Of a DNA stretch of 64,000 nucleotides, positions 16,936 to 25,427 are shown one piece after another. Origin of the DNA: Methylopila henanensis (lineage in GTDB: Bacteria > Pseudomonadota > Alphaproteobacteria > Rhizobiales > Methylopilaceae); the NCBI RefSeq assembly GCF_042681025.1, contig NZ_JBHUER010000011.1, forward strand, positions 1 to 64,000, in the 5' to 3' direction. The notes beneath the pieces are model-generated. The model saw nothing but the letters and a program-made list of their open reading frames with translations, did not search any database and had not been told where the DNA came from. The position numbers and the translations under genes were made by a program. Numbering within the stretch: the stretch's first letter is position 1; each line of letters begins with the position of its first letter.

Positions 16936-18188
16936 CCCAGCCTGTAGCTCCTTCGTCGGGCGCGTTAGGCGTTTCGACAGTCGATGGACGCGCATGGCGC
17001 ACCCTCGCGATCCTGAGCCTCGCGATCGTCCTGTCGATGACGACCTGGTTTTCTGCGACGGCGATCATCTCGGAGCTTCGTGCAGTGTGGAGCCTCGACG
17101 GCGTCGCTGCGGCGTGGCTTACGAACGCCGTCCAGATCGGCTTCGTCGTCGGCGCTTTGAGCTCGAGCTTGCTCAATCTTCCTGACATGCTGTCAGCCCG
17201 TTGGCTGATGGCGTCGGCAGCTATCTTGGCGGCGCTGGCGAACGCCGCGTTGCTAATCGCGCCGACGGCTGAGTTCGCCATCGCGGCGCGTTTCCTGACA
17301 GGCGTGGCGCTCGCTGGCGTCTATCCGCCGGCTCTAAAGCTGATCTCGACTTGGTTCGTGCGTGGTCGCGGGCTCGCAATGGGCTGCGTCATCGGAGCCT
17401 TGACGGTTGGGTCAGCGTTTCCGCATCTGCTGCGCGCCCTGACATCGACGTTGGACTGGCGCCTTGTCGTTTCGAGCACGTCGGTCCTGACCATGATCGG
17501 CGCCGTGCTGATGGCCGTCTACGCGCTGGACGGACCGAACGCTTATCCCCGGGCCTCGTTCGATCCTCGACAGCTCGGCCGCGTCCTGCGTAACAAGCCG
17601 ATCGCCTTGGCGAACCTGGGCTACTTCGGCCACATGTGGGAACTCTATGCGATGTGGGGCTGGTTTCTGGCCTTCGCGCAATCTTACCGGACCGGAGCCG
17701 GGGCGGACGCTGCGTCCTCGGCATCGCTGATAACCTTCGCGGTCGTCGCATCCGGCGTCGCTGGATGCATCTTGGGCGGCTTGCTGGCGGACCGCATAGG
17801 GCGTACCGCGACGACGGCGCTCATGATGTCCTTGTCGGCAACCTGCTGTGTGCTCATCGGGCTGACCTTCCATGGTCCGCTCTGGCTGTTCATGCTGGTC
17901 TCGGTCGTCTGGGGCATCACCGTCATCGCCGACTCCGCCCAGTTCTCCGCCGTCGTGACGGAAGTTGCGGACCAGAGCTTTGTGGGCACCGCGCTCGCCA
18001 TGCAGCTCGGGCTAGGCTTCGCGTTGACCGCTCTCGCTTTGATTGCGGTGCCGGCGTTCGCGTCATGGGCCGGTGGATGGCAGTGGGCGTTCGTCGTTCT
18101 CGCCCCCGGCCCCATCATCGGGACGTTGGCGATGCTCGCGCTTCGGCGGCTTCCTGAGGCGACAAGGATCGCTCAAGGCCGGCGTTGA
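16932..18188 (+). CDS. MFS transporter
   Basis: A 418-aa inner-membrane protein with about 12 membrane segments (for example LAILSLAIVLSMTTWFSATAII, then VQIGFVVGALSSSLL and ARFLTGVALAGVYPPALKLI). The inter-helix loop LADRIGRTAT in the second half matches the conserved MFS G-x-x-x-D-R-x-G-R type motif. The start overlaps the MaoC stop. The substrate cannot be predicted; context suggests import or export of an organosulfur compound or an organic acid. Confidence 0.85.
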   Translation: MTQPVAPSSGALGVSTVDGRAWRTLAILSLAIVLSMTTWFSATAIISELRAVWSLDGVAAAWLTNAVQIGFVVGALSSSLLNLPDMLSARWLMASAAILAALANAALLIAPTAEFAIAARFLTGVALAGVYPPALKLISTWFVRGRGLAMGCVIGALTVGSAFPHLLRALTSTLDWRLVVSSTSVLTMIGAVLMAVYALDGPNAYPRASFDPRQLGRVLRNKPIALANLGYFGHMWELYAMWGWFLAFAQSYRTGAGADAASSASLITFAVVASGVAGCILGGLLADRIGRTATTALMMSLSATCCVLIGLTFHGPLWLFMLVSVVWGITVIADSAQFSAVVTEVADQSFVGTALAMQLGLGFALTALALIAVPAFASWAGGWQWAFVVLAPGPIIGTLAMLALRRLPEATRIAQGRR

Positions 18189-18198
18189 GGCGCCCCAA

Positions 18199-18214
18199 TG
18201 TACCGATCGATACA
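18199..18214. promoter_or_regulatory. Palindromic operator site 2 (TetR-type)
   Basis: TGTACCGATCGATACA differs from a perfect palindrome at only one symmetric pair. It lies just after the MFS stop, directly before a terminator hairpin. Confidence 0.55.
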
Positions 18215-18249
18215 AACGCTGACGGATTTCGTTCGTCAGCGTTTTTGTT
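18214..18249 (+). terminator. Rho-independent terminator after maoC-MFS
   Basis: An 11-bp perfect stem (AAACGCTGACG, 18214-18224, with its complement 18234-18244) is followed by a T-rich run. It separates the MFS gene from the next operon. Confidence 0.8.
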
Positions 18250-18417
18250 TTGCTGCAGCGCTTCACAGATTTGATTCGATCAGGCCTCATGTCGCGACGG
18301 CGAAGAGTCGACAAATACCCTTATATCACAGTGAGTTATGCCGTTCCGAAGGTCTGATTGCCTTCTCGGCGCCGCAGCATCGAATAAGCTTGCTTCCAGA
18401 TCGATGCTAATTCACTG

Positions 18418-18433
18418 TGGACCGATCGATACA
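18418..18433. promoter_or_regulatory. Palindromic operator site 3 (TetR-type)
   Basis: TGGACCGATCGATACA lies 14 bases before the FMN reductase start. A repressor bound here would block the whole sfnG-ribBA-ribF operon. Confidence 0.6.
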
Positions 18434-18446
18434 GGAAATGGTCCAG

Positions 18447-19010
18447 ATGGCGCTCATGGTGAGCATCAACGGCAGTCCTCGGCGGAACTCTCGCACTGGC
18501 GAGTTGCTCGACGCCGTCTGCTACGCCATTTCCGGCGCAGTCTCCCTGGAGCGAGCGTCAGTCAATCTCGCTACGGACGGTCGGCACATCATGAGCGGGC
18601 TGACCCGAGATGAACTTGAGCCGCGCGGAGAGGATCTGCTTCGTCTTGTGGAGCGCGCCGACCTCTTGATCGTCGGCTCGCCCGTCTATCGCGCAAGCTA
18701 CACGGGGCTTCTCAAGCACCTCTTCGATCTGGTGGAGCGGACCGCCTTGACCGGTCGCAAGGCTGTTCTCGTCGCATCCGGCGGCACGGCCCTTCATGGT
18801 CTCATGCTGGAGCACCAGCTGCGACCCCTCCTGGGGTTTTTTGGGGTGCTGACGGTTCCGACTGCAATCTACGCGCTGGATAGCGACTTCGACGGCGGTC
18901 GCGTTATGGGCGCAGACCTCATCAACCGCATCACCCGCGCCGCCCAAGAAGCGGTCAACGTCATCTCGGCGTACACTGCATCGGAGGGCCGCCTCGCGAC
19001 GGTCGCCTGA
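18447..19010 (+). CDS. NADPH-dependent FMN reductase, SsuE/MsuE family
   Basis: A 187-aa flavodoxin-fold reductase. The phosphate-binding loop reads SINGSPRRNSRTGELLD and the second family motif is VGSPVYRASYTGLLKHLFDLVE. It reduces FMN for a two-component monooxygenase, here most likely SfnG encoded 105 bases downstream. ATG 18447 has AGGA at 18433; the frame is open to 18417, but that start overlaps the operator. It is the first gene of the six-gene operon. Confidence 0.85.
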   Translation: MALMVSINGSPRRNSRTGELLDAVCYAISGAVSLERASVNLATDGRHIMSGLTRDELEPRGEDLLRLVERADLLIVGSPVYRASYTGLLKHLFDLVERTALTGRKAVLVASGGTALHGLMLEHQLRPLLGFFGVLTVPTAIYALDSDFDGGRVMGADLINRITRAAQEAVNVISAYTASEGRLATVA

Positions 19011-19115
19011 GGGCGAGCCTGGGCGTCGAACGACGCCTTCGAACGAGACCAAAGGCCGACAAACGGCTCAAAGATAAAGGGCGCGAAAAAGCGCCCGACG
19101 CTGGGAGGACGTGGA

Positions 19116-20234
19116 ATGCGACCGCACAAGGTGAAGCCGCCGATGAAGTTTGCCCATTGGGTGCCGAACGTCAGCGGCGGCCTAGTCGTCAGCAAGGTTC
19201 CCCAGCGCACCGACTGGAGCCTTGACTACAACGTCGCGCTGGCAAAGATCGCCGAGGAGGCCGGGTTCGAATTCGCGCTGACCCAAACCCGGTTCATGGG
19301 CAGCTACGGCGCGGAATATCAGCACGACTCGATGATGTTCTCGGCTGCGTTGCTCGCCAACACTGAGCGGCTGAACGTCATCACCGCGATCCTTCCCGGC
19401 CTGTTCCATCCGGGCGTCGTAGCCAAGCAGGGAGCGACGGCCGACCAGATCTTTAATGGCCGCTGGTCGATCCACGTGGTGAGTGGCTGGTTCCGCGAGG
19501 AGTACGACGCTCTCGGCGTGGAATGGCCCGACCATGACGAACGCTATGCACGCTCGCGGGAATTCATCGAAATCCTGCGCGGGGCCTGGACCGAAGACGA
19601 TTTCGCCTTCGACGGCAAATACTGGAAAATCTCGGGATACAGCATCAAGCCGAAGCCGCTCATACTACCCGACCGCCCGACGCCGATCATCTTCCAAGGC
19701 GGCAACTCGACGGCTGCGCAGAAGATGGCTGCCGCGGTATCCGACTATTACTTCATGAACGGCAATTCTCCGGCGGGTCACAAAGAGCAGATCGACAACA
19801 TTCGGAAGATGAGTGCGGCTCACGGCCGCAAGGTTAGGTTCGGCGCCAACGCCTTCGTCATCGCTCGTGAGAGCGAAGACGAAGCTTGGGACGAGCTGAA
19901 GAAGATCGTAAACTCTGCGGATCATGAAGCCGTTCAGCAATTCCGCGGCGACATCAAAGAAGCAGGACAGTCCACGAACGATAAAGTCGGGATGTGGGTT
20001 GGATCGAGCGAGAAAGACCTCGTTCAATACAACGACGGGTTCAAGACCGGCTTGATCGGAACTCCACGGCAAATCGCGGAGAGAATACACAATCTCAAGA
20101 AAATTGGTGTCGATCTGGTGCTGTGTGGGTTCCTGCACTTCCATGAAGAGACACGATTTTTTGGCGAACGCGTCATTCCACTTGTCCGTGAACTCGAAGA
20201 GTCGGATCCGGTCCATGAGCTTCGCGCCGCTTGA
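19116..20234 (+). CDS. sfnG: Dimethylsulfone monooxygenase SfnG
   Basis: A 372-aa LLM-class FMNH2-dependent monooxygenase that converts dimethylsulfone to methanesulfinate and formaldehyde. The opening FAHWVPNVSGGLVVSKVPQRTDWSLDYN is the SfnG signature as I recall it from Pseudomonas. Further shared blocks are VVSGWFREEYDALG, FQGGNSTAAQKMAAAVSDYYFMNGN and DLVQYNDGFKTGLIGTPRQIAERI. GGGAGG at 19102 supports the start. Neighbours supply reduced FMN (reductases on both sides) and FMN itself (ribBA, ribF). Confidence 0.92.
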   Translation: MRPHKVKPPMKFAHWVPNVSGGLVVSKVPQRTDWSLDYNVALAKIAEEAGFEFALTQTRFMGSYGAEYQHDSMMFSAALLANTERLNVITAILPGLFHPGVVAKQGATADQIFNGRWSIHVVSGWFREEYDALGVEWPDHDERYARSREFIEILRGAWTEDDFAFDGKYWKISGYSIKPKPLILPDRPTPIIFQGGNSTAAQKMAAAVSDYYFMNGNSPAGHKEQIDNIRKMSAAHGRKVRFGANAFVIARESEDEAWDELKKIVNSADHEAVQQFRGDIKEAGQSTNDKVGMWVGSSEKDLVQYNDGFKTGLIGTPRQIAERIHNLKKIGVDLVLCGFLHFHEETRFFGERVIPLVRELEESDPVHELRAA

Positions 20235-20345
20235 ATGCAGCTTCGCGGGCAGATGGCTGGATCCCTTTGGTCAAATGCTTGCGCTTTTACTCGCTGAAAT
20301 GCCGAACTATTACCAGTCTTGGTCTCGTTACGGAGGATCAAGTTG

Positions 20346-21476
20346 ATGAACTACATGCCTGTTATTCCAGAGAGGCTGCGGCTCAACAGCGCCCAGGAAA
20401 TCATCGACGAAGCACGCGCCGGCCGCCCGTTCATTCTCGTGGACGACGAGGATCGCGAGAACGAGGGAGACATCGTCATCCCCGCGCAGTTCGCGACGGC
20501 GGAGGCGGTCAACTTCATGGCGCGCAACGCTCGCGGTCTGATCTGTCTCGCGCTCACGCAGCAGCGGGTCTCCCACCTCCATTTGTCGCCCATGGCGCAA
20601 TCGAACGCCGCGTCGCGCTACCAGACCGCCTTTACGCTTTCGATCGAAGCCCGGTCAGGCGTGACGACCGGCATCTCCGCCGCAGATCGCGCTAGGACGA
20701 TCGCGGTGGCGATCAACGCCGAGTCGACTGCAAACGACATTGTCACCCCCGGTCATATTTTCCCGCTGATCGCCCGCGAGGGCGGCACCCTCATTCGTGC
20801 CGGCCACACGGAGGCTGCCGTCGACGTCGCTCGGATCGCAGGCCTCAACCCTTCGGGCGTGATCTGCGAAATCATGAACGAAGACGGGTCGATGTCGAGG
20901 CTGCCCCAGCTTCTGAAGTTTGCTCACCAGCACAAGCTGAAGCTCGGAACCATCGCCGATCTGATCGCGTACCGACTGCGGACGGAGCGCCTAGTCGAGC
21001 TCGTTGTGTCCTCCGGGCTCCATCACCCCGCCTTCGGCGAGTGGCGGATGATGATCTACCGCGACACCGTCGAAGGGGGAGAACACATCGTGCTCGCTAA
21101 AGGCGACCTGGCGCGGCCTGATCCGGTTCCGGTCTGCATTCATATGGCGGACCCGATCGGGGACACGTTGCTCGGGCGCAGCAGCCGCGCTCTCGAGGGG
21201 GCCATGAACAAGATCACGCGCCAGAGCCGGGGCGTCATCGTAATCATCAACGATCCTCGCCGCGACGCCCTTTCCGAGCGCATCAAGAACGGCAGCCCCC
21301 ATGCTCGGCCAGGCCGGTCCCTTCGGGAATACGGCGTCGGCGCGCAGATCCTCGTCGATCTGGGCGTCACCGACATGGTGATCATTTCGGATCGAGATCA
21401 GAACTTCGTAGGTTTAGACGGCTTCGGGCTCAATATCGTTGGTCAGATGCCGTCCTCACTTCTGGCGCGAAAATAA
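20346..21476 (+). CDS. ribB: RibBA: 3,4-dihydroxy-2-butanone-4-phosphate synthase with degenerate GTP cyclohydrolase II domain
   Basis: A 376-aa riboflavin-pathway enzyme. The N-terminal RibB half (about 1-200) is intact: DDEDRENEGDIVIPA, SGVTTGISAADRA, RAGHTEAAVDVARIAG and ICEIMNEDGSM. The C-terminal RibA-like half lacks the zinc cysteines. The E. coli pattern ECLTGD...RCDCG reads DPIGD...RSSRA here, so GTP cyclohydrolase II activity is unlikely, as in several alphaproteobacterial RibBA proteins. GGAGG at 20334 fits ATG 20346. Placement inside a monooxygenase operon suggests it boosts flavin supply. Confidence 0.88.
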   Translation: MNYMPVIPERLRLNSAQEIIDEARAGRPFILVDDEDRENEGDIVIPAQFATAEAVNFMARNARGLICLALTQQRVSHLHLSPMAQSNAASRYQTAFTLSIEARSGVTTGISAADRARTIAVAINAESTANDIVTPGHIFPLIAREGGTLIRAGHTEAAVDVARIAGLNPSGVICEIMNEDGSMSRLPQLLKFAHQHKLKLGTIADLIAYRLRTERLVELVVSSGLHHPAFGEWRMMIYRDTVEGGEHIVLAKGDLARPDPVPVCIHMADPIGDTLLGRSSRALEGAMNKITRQSRGVIVIINDPRRDALSERIKNGSPHARPGRSLREYGVGAQILVDLGVTDMVIISDRDQNFVGLDGFGLNIVGQMPSSLLARK

Positions 21477-21511
21477 ACATAAAGTATCGCAGTTTCTGGA
21501 AAGGAAGCGCA

Positions 21512-22042
21512 ATGACAATGCACGATGGCAAATTTCACGAGGCAGTCGAGACGCCGCCGCCTCAGGAGGTGGTCGACGTTAATACATTTCGTGGCGTGAT
21601 GCGAAAGCTCGCGGGCAGCGTCACCGTGATCACGACCGAGGGTCAAGGGTCTCTCTATGGGTTTACGGCGACGGCGGTTTGCAGCGTTTGCGCGGAGCCG
21701 CCGACGATTCTCATCGTCGTGAACCGTTCGGCACGGACGCACCCTCACATCGATAAAAAGGGCGCGTTCGCCGTCAATATTCTGGCAGACCATCAGGTCG
21801 AACTTGCAAACCTGTTCGCTAGCAAGTCGTCAGAGCAATTCGCGCAGGTCAATCACGCTGTCAGCCCGAACGGCGTGCCGGTCATTCAAGGGGCGGCCGC
21901 CTTCATAGAGTGCCAAATCGCGGAACAATATGATGTCGGCACCCACACGATATTCATCGGCCGGGTTGTCGATGGCGGGGCCGCCGAAAGCATGCCTCTA
22001 ATCTACCAGGATGCAGGTTACGCTCGCGCAGCAACGCTGTAA
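21512..22042 (+). CDS. Flavin reductase, DmoB-like
   Basis: A 176-aa FMN-binding split-barrel reductase (FRGVMRKLAGSVTVITTEGQ...GFTATAVCSVCAEPPTILIVVN, with GTHTIFIGRVVDG near the end). It resembles the reductase next to the liv-linked monooxygenase but is a separate paralogue. It probably delivers FMNH2 to DmoA, whose gene lies 4 kb downstream without its own reductase, and perhaps also to SfnG. It begins 35 bases after ribBA behind GGAAAGGAAG. Confidence 0.83.
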   Translation: MTMHDGKFHEAVETPPPQEVVDVNTFRGVMRKLAGSVTVITTEGQGSLYGFTATAVCSVCAEPPTILIVVNRSARTHPHIDKKGAFAVNILADHQVELANLFASKSSEQFAQVNHAVSPNGVPVIQGAAAFIECQIAEQYDVGTHTIFIGRVVDGGAAESMPLIYQDAGYARAATL

Positions 22043-22057
22043 GCGCAAACCTGTTTT

Positions 22058-22081
22058 TCGCCCTTCGTGCAAGAAGGGCGA
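22058..22081. other. Stable intercistronic hairpin
   Basis: TCGCCCTTC (22058-22066) pairs perfectly with 22073-22081 across a 6-base loop. There is no T-run after either arm. It more likely stabilises or processes mRNA between the flavin reductase and the membrane-protein gene than ends transcription. Confidence 0.5.
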
Positions 22082-22114
22082 CTTCAAGCGAAAATCCTAT
22101 TCGGAGACAATGCG

Positions 22115-23170
22115 ATGTCCGTCGCAATCGCACCCTTTCGCCCTTTTAGGGCGGCGCGCGGCTTGTTTCTGGTCTACTCGCTGACGGTTCTGTCATGCTT
22201 CGCCGTGAACCTGCTGGTCACGAATTACCCGATCGGCCCGTGGCGTGGAGCGGAGATCGCGAAGTCTTTCTGGCTCGACAACGTCAGCTGGCAGATCTTC
22301 GCGGCGTGGTGGGCCTGCCTGTTCGCGGTCTGTGGGCTGTGGCCGTTCTCTGGGATCGCAAACCGCTTCACGCGAGGACTGGTGGTCACGCTTGTGTCCT
22401 GGGTCCTTGGCTGGCTGAGCGCGACGCTGATCATCCAGGTCGGGCCGGGGACAAGCGGCATCTTCCCGCTCGTGGGCACCACCTGGTTCTTCCTGGCGCT
22501 GTTCTGCTTTGCCGGAGCGAACTGGCTGGTCGTCGGAATGGCGCCTGCAAGGCAGTTCGCCTTGCTTCTGCTGCTGATCACCGGTTGCACGTTTCTGGTG
22601 ACCCATTCCGCGATCGTCTGGGTGCCGGCCTGGTGGTTCCCGTTCCTCCTGGTCGGCCTTTCGACCGGAACGCTGACATACCTGACGCGCGGCATGAAGC
22701 AGCCGGGCCGAGCGTTCGCGATCCTTGCGATCCTGTTCGCTACCGTGGCCGGCTGCGTGGAGTTGTCGGTGTTGACCGGCTACTGGATCCCAGAATCCTC
22801 GCCGATCTCCTCATTCTGGTCGATGGGGCATTTCACGCCCGACAATACGTGGCTCGTTTGCTTCATGGTGGCGACCTCTATCAACTACGCGCTGCCAATC
22901 ATGACGTATAATTGGCCGTTCACGCATATTCGGATGCCGTGGGGCGGCCTCGTGGCTTGCATATTCTATCTCACCCTCGATGTTATCGTCGCCTCAGCAC
23001 TGGTAAAGCTCGTCGGAGTGGTGTTCAGCAGCACAGAAGAACTTCTTACCTACGCCTATATGGGCGTGAATTGGTCACTTGTTCTTCCTCTGGTCTTCGG
23101 CGTCGGGTTCGACGAGCCGTATCTCTGGAAAGGCCAGCAAACGGCGGGAGGCTGGGATGACGTCGCTTGA
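22115..23170 (+). CDS. Polytopic membrane protein of unknown function in the sulfone operon
   Basis: A 351-aa, very hydrophobic, Trp-rich protein with about 9-10 membrane helices (for example about 17-37, 58-79, 90-110, 117-140, 148-167, 169-190, 200-222, 243-263, 275-300). A polar stretch with possible ligand residues lies between helices (SSFWSMGHFTPDNTW, then MTYNWPFTHIRM). I do not recognise the family, and no transporter signature or nucleotide site is seen. GGAG at 22103 supports ATG 22115. It overlaps the riboflavin kinase gene by 14 bases, so it is clearly part of the operon. It could handle a volatile or zwitterionic sulfur compound or riboflavin. No function is assigned. Confidence 0.75.
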   Translation: MSVAIAPFRPFRAARGLFLVYSLTVLSCFAVNLLVTNYPIGPWRGAEIAKSFWLDNVSWQIFAAWWACLFAVCGLWPFSGIANRFTRGLVVTLVSWVLGWLSATLIIQVGPGTSGIFPLVGTTWFFLALFCFAGANWLVVGMAPARQFALLLLLITGCTFLVTHSAIVWVPAWWFPFLLVGLSTGTLTYLTRGMKQPGRAFAILAILFATVAGCVELSVLTGYWIPESSPISSFWSMGHFTPDNTWLVCFMVATSINYALPIMTYNWPFTHIRMPWGGLVACIFYLTLDVIVASALVKLVGVVFSSTEELLTYAYMGVNWSLVLPLVFGVGFDEPYLWKGQQTAGGWDDVA

Positions 23171-24311
23171 GAGGCTTTCTATCGGCCAGGCCGAGGACGC
23201 GGCTGCGCCGATCGCCTCCAACCGTCTTCGTCGCGGCAAGCGTGTGGACAAGTCCACGTCGTGCCGGGTCGTTGAACTTCCGGGATCTATGGACGGCGGC
23301 GGCGAACATCAGCTTTTCTCGGAGTCGGGATACAAAAGCGCGGCGGCTGCCTCGCCGGCGCTCCCACAGTGGCTGAGGCACTCATATCTGGTGATCGGTG
23401 CTTTTGCCGGTGTCCACCGCGAACATGCCCGCACGCTCGAATACGCCTTCCGCCTAGCCCGCGCGGCGCGATCCCGCGTGGTGGTTCTCATCATTCGGAG
23501 CGTCCATGACGAAGAGCAGGTTGCAGGACGGCTGCTCATTGACGACGAAGAGAAGGCTCGGCTTTTGATCGACGCGGGAGCAAGCGGTGTGGTCACGCTG
23601 GCCGTCGACGACGAGCTCTCGGAGATGGACTGCCAAGCGTTCGTCGAGGAAATCGTCATTGGCCGCTTCGGCGCGAGCGGCGTCATCGTGGATGCTCGGC
23701 TCGATCTCATGTTGGCCGAAGCCGTGACGCCGGCAACCCTTGCTCGCGTAACGCCGGTTCAAGGGGTCAGCTTGCACGTTGTTCCGGCTAGACCTGACCA
23801 TGCAAGAGTCCAGGCTGGAAAAGTTCTGGACCTCCTCGACGCCGGCGATGTCTCGGGGGCGAGCAAGCTACTTGGCCGGCATTGGCTTGTGGAAGGCGTC
23901 GTGTGCCACGGCGACAAGCGCGGGCGGGAGCTTGGCGTGCCGACGGCGAACATCCGACTGCCTTCAGAGACACGACTAGGGCATGGGGTCTATGCGGTAC
24001 GCACACTCGTCGGCCGGCGCGTTCTGGCCGGCGTGGCGAGCTTCGGAACCCGCCCGCAATTCGATGACGGCGCGCCGCTGCTCGAAGTTCATCTCTTCAG
24101 GTTCGACGGCGATCTCTATGGACAGACGCTTAGGGTCGAGTTCATCGAGAAGCTCCGACCCGAGCAGGTGTTTCCGTCGATTGAAGCCCTGTGCGAGCAG
24201 ATGGCGACGGACATCCGTGACGCGGCGGCATGTATCGAACTCTATGATCGATCTGTGAAAAGCGCCCTGACCAACATCTTACCGCTCAGCACCACTCCGT
24301 TGAAGCTGTAG
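23157..24311 (+). CDS. ribF: RibF-like riboflavin kinase with a degenerate FAD-synthetase domain
   Basis: A 384-aa protein. The C-terminal kinase domain (about 245-365) keeps RGRELGVPTANIRLP and the catalytic-Glu block LLEVHLFRFDGDLYGQTLRVEFIEKLRPE. The N-terminal adenylyltransferase domain (about 80-240) has lost its motifs. GNFDGVHxGH reads GAFAGVHREH, and the ISSTxIR loop is replaced by RVQAGKVLDL. An 80-residue unconserved leader precedes it. It should phosphorylate riboflavin to FMN without going on to FAD, which suits an operon of FMN-dependent enzymes. GGGAGG at 23146 fits ATG 23157. Confidence 0.82.
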   Translation: MTSLERLSIGQAEDAAAPIASNRLRRGKRVDKSTSCRVVELPGSMDGGGEHQLFSESGYKSAAAASPALPQWLRHSYLVIGAFAGVHREHARTLEYAFRLARAARSRVVVLIIRSVHDEEQVAGRLLIDDEEKARLLIDAGASGVVTLAVDDELSEMDCQAFVEEIVIGRFGASGVIVDARLDLMLAEAVTPATLARVTPVQGVSLHVVPARPDHARVQAGKVLDLLDAGDVSGASKLLGRHWLVEGVVCHGDKRGRELGVPTANIRLPSETRLGHGVYAVRTLVGRRVLAGVASFGTRPQFDDGAPLLEVHLFRFDGDLYGQTLRVEFIEKLRPEQVFPSIEALCEQMATDIRDAAACIELYDRSVKSALTNILPLSTTPLKL

Positions 24312-24399
24312 CCAGCCGCAAACGACGCTCTGCCCGCGTTCTCAACGGGATTCCGCGGACCTGTCCAGTCAAGCAAGTAGCAGCTTTTACCTCCAGCAA

Positions 24400-24415
24400 T
24401 GTACCGAACGTTACG
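24400..24415. promoter_or_regulatory. Weak operator-like site (TetR-type variant)
   Basis: TGTACCGAACGTTACG shares its first eight bases with the other operator sites and contains AACGTT. It lies 136 bases before the porin gene. It may be a lower-affinity copy; confidence is low. Confidence 0.3.
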
Positions 24416-24535
24416 TATAGACAATGAGACTTGCGCTCAGCGCTGAGCGTCCAATTCGTCTGCTGATCCAAGACGAAACTCGCATACGTCGCAGCATTCA
24501 CGCCGACGAACATGACTACATCGGGGAAACGCGAG

Positions 24536-25345
24536 ATGAAAAACGCAATAAAGGCTTCATCTATAGCCTGGTTGGCAGCATGCGCTCCAGCGGCCGCCGG
24601 TGATCTGGGCGAGAGCGGCTATCAACTGACGAAGCCCGACTTCGACGCGGCGTTCGGCGTGACGTTCGCAAGCCAGTACATCGCTCGAGGCGTCGCTCAG
24701 TCGGACGGGAAGCCTGGCATCCAGGGCTACGGAGAGGTCCGTCTCTTCGACTGGTTCTATGCTGGCGCTTGGGCCGCAAGCCTGAAACTGCCCGAGTCCA
24801 AAGGACTGACCAATCCGGCCCTCGAAGTCGACGCCTACATCGGCGTGCGTCACACTTGGGATCGACTGACGCTGGACGGGGGCGTCATCTACTTCTGGTA
24901 CGCCGGAGAGACCAACGGCAACATCGATTACTGGGAGCCGTACTTCCGTCCGACCTTTCAAGTCAATGACTGGTTGACCGTCGGAGCATTGCTCCGCGCG
25001 ACGGACAACTTCGTCAACCAGGGCGTGAAAGAAGCTTATCTTCTTGGAAACGCGAAAATTAAGCTTCCTAGCCTGACGTCCAATCCGGATGTCGGGAGTT
25101 ACTTATCGGGCGAATTCGGCCGACGCTGGATCGGCAAGAACGATACAGGCTTCAACTTCCCAGACTACTACGTTTGGAACCTCGGCGCCGGCCTTACCTA
25201 CAAGGCGATGACCCTCGATGTCCGCTACTGGGACACGACGCTATCGCGCCGAGAATGCGCCGCTTTCCTCAACGACCGGAGCTGGTGCGGGGACAGATAC
25301 CTCGTGAGCCTGTCGTTCGATACGACTTTGAGCGCTCTAAGGTAG
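24536..25345 (+). CDS. TorF-family putative porin (Gcw_chp)
   Basis: A 269-aa outer-membrane beta-barrel protein. A signal peptide (MKNAIKASSIAWLAACAPAAAG) precedes a body rich in amphipathic strands. The family opening FDAAFGVTFASQYIARGVAQSDGKPGIQGYGEV, the segment YIGVRHTWDRLTLDGGVIYFWY and a C-terminal strand YLVSLSFDTTLSALR are visible. It contains a Cys pair (RRECAAFLNDRSWCGDR). It probably admits small organosulfur solutes to the periplasm. A start at 24512 is also possible. Confidence 0.8.
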   Translation: MKNAIKASSIAWLAACAPAAAGDLGESGYQLTKPDFDAAFGVTFASQYIARGVAQSDGKPGIQGYGEVRLFDWFYAGAWAASLKLPESKGLTNPALEVDAYIGVRHTWDRLTLDGGVIYFWYAGETNGNIDYWEPYFRPTFQVNDWLTVGALLRATDNFVNQGVKEAYLLGNAKIKLPSLTSNPDVGSYLSGEFGRRWIGKNDTGFNFPDYYVWNLGAGLTYKAMTLDVRYWDTTLSRRECAAFLNDRSWCGDRYLVSLSFDTTLSALR

Positions 25346-25427
25346 TTTCAAATTTTTCGTGAATGAATTATTGCCGCAGACTGCGCAATGTGCGGAGTTT
25401 GTTGCACTAACCGGAAGGAAATCCGAC

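Noticed and set aside
22058..22081. Perfect hairpin considered as a terminator
   Set aside because: It lacks a T-run on either strand and lies inside an operon whose downstream genes have good ribosome-binding sites.
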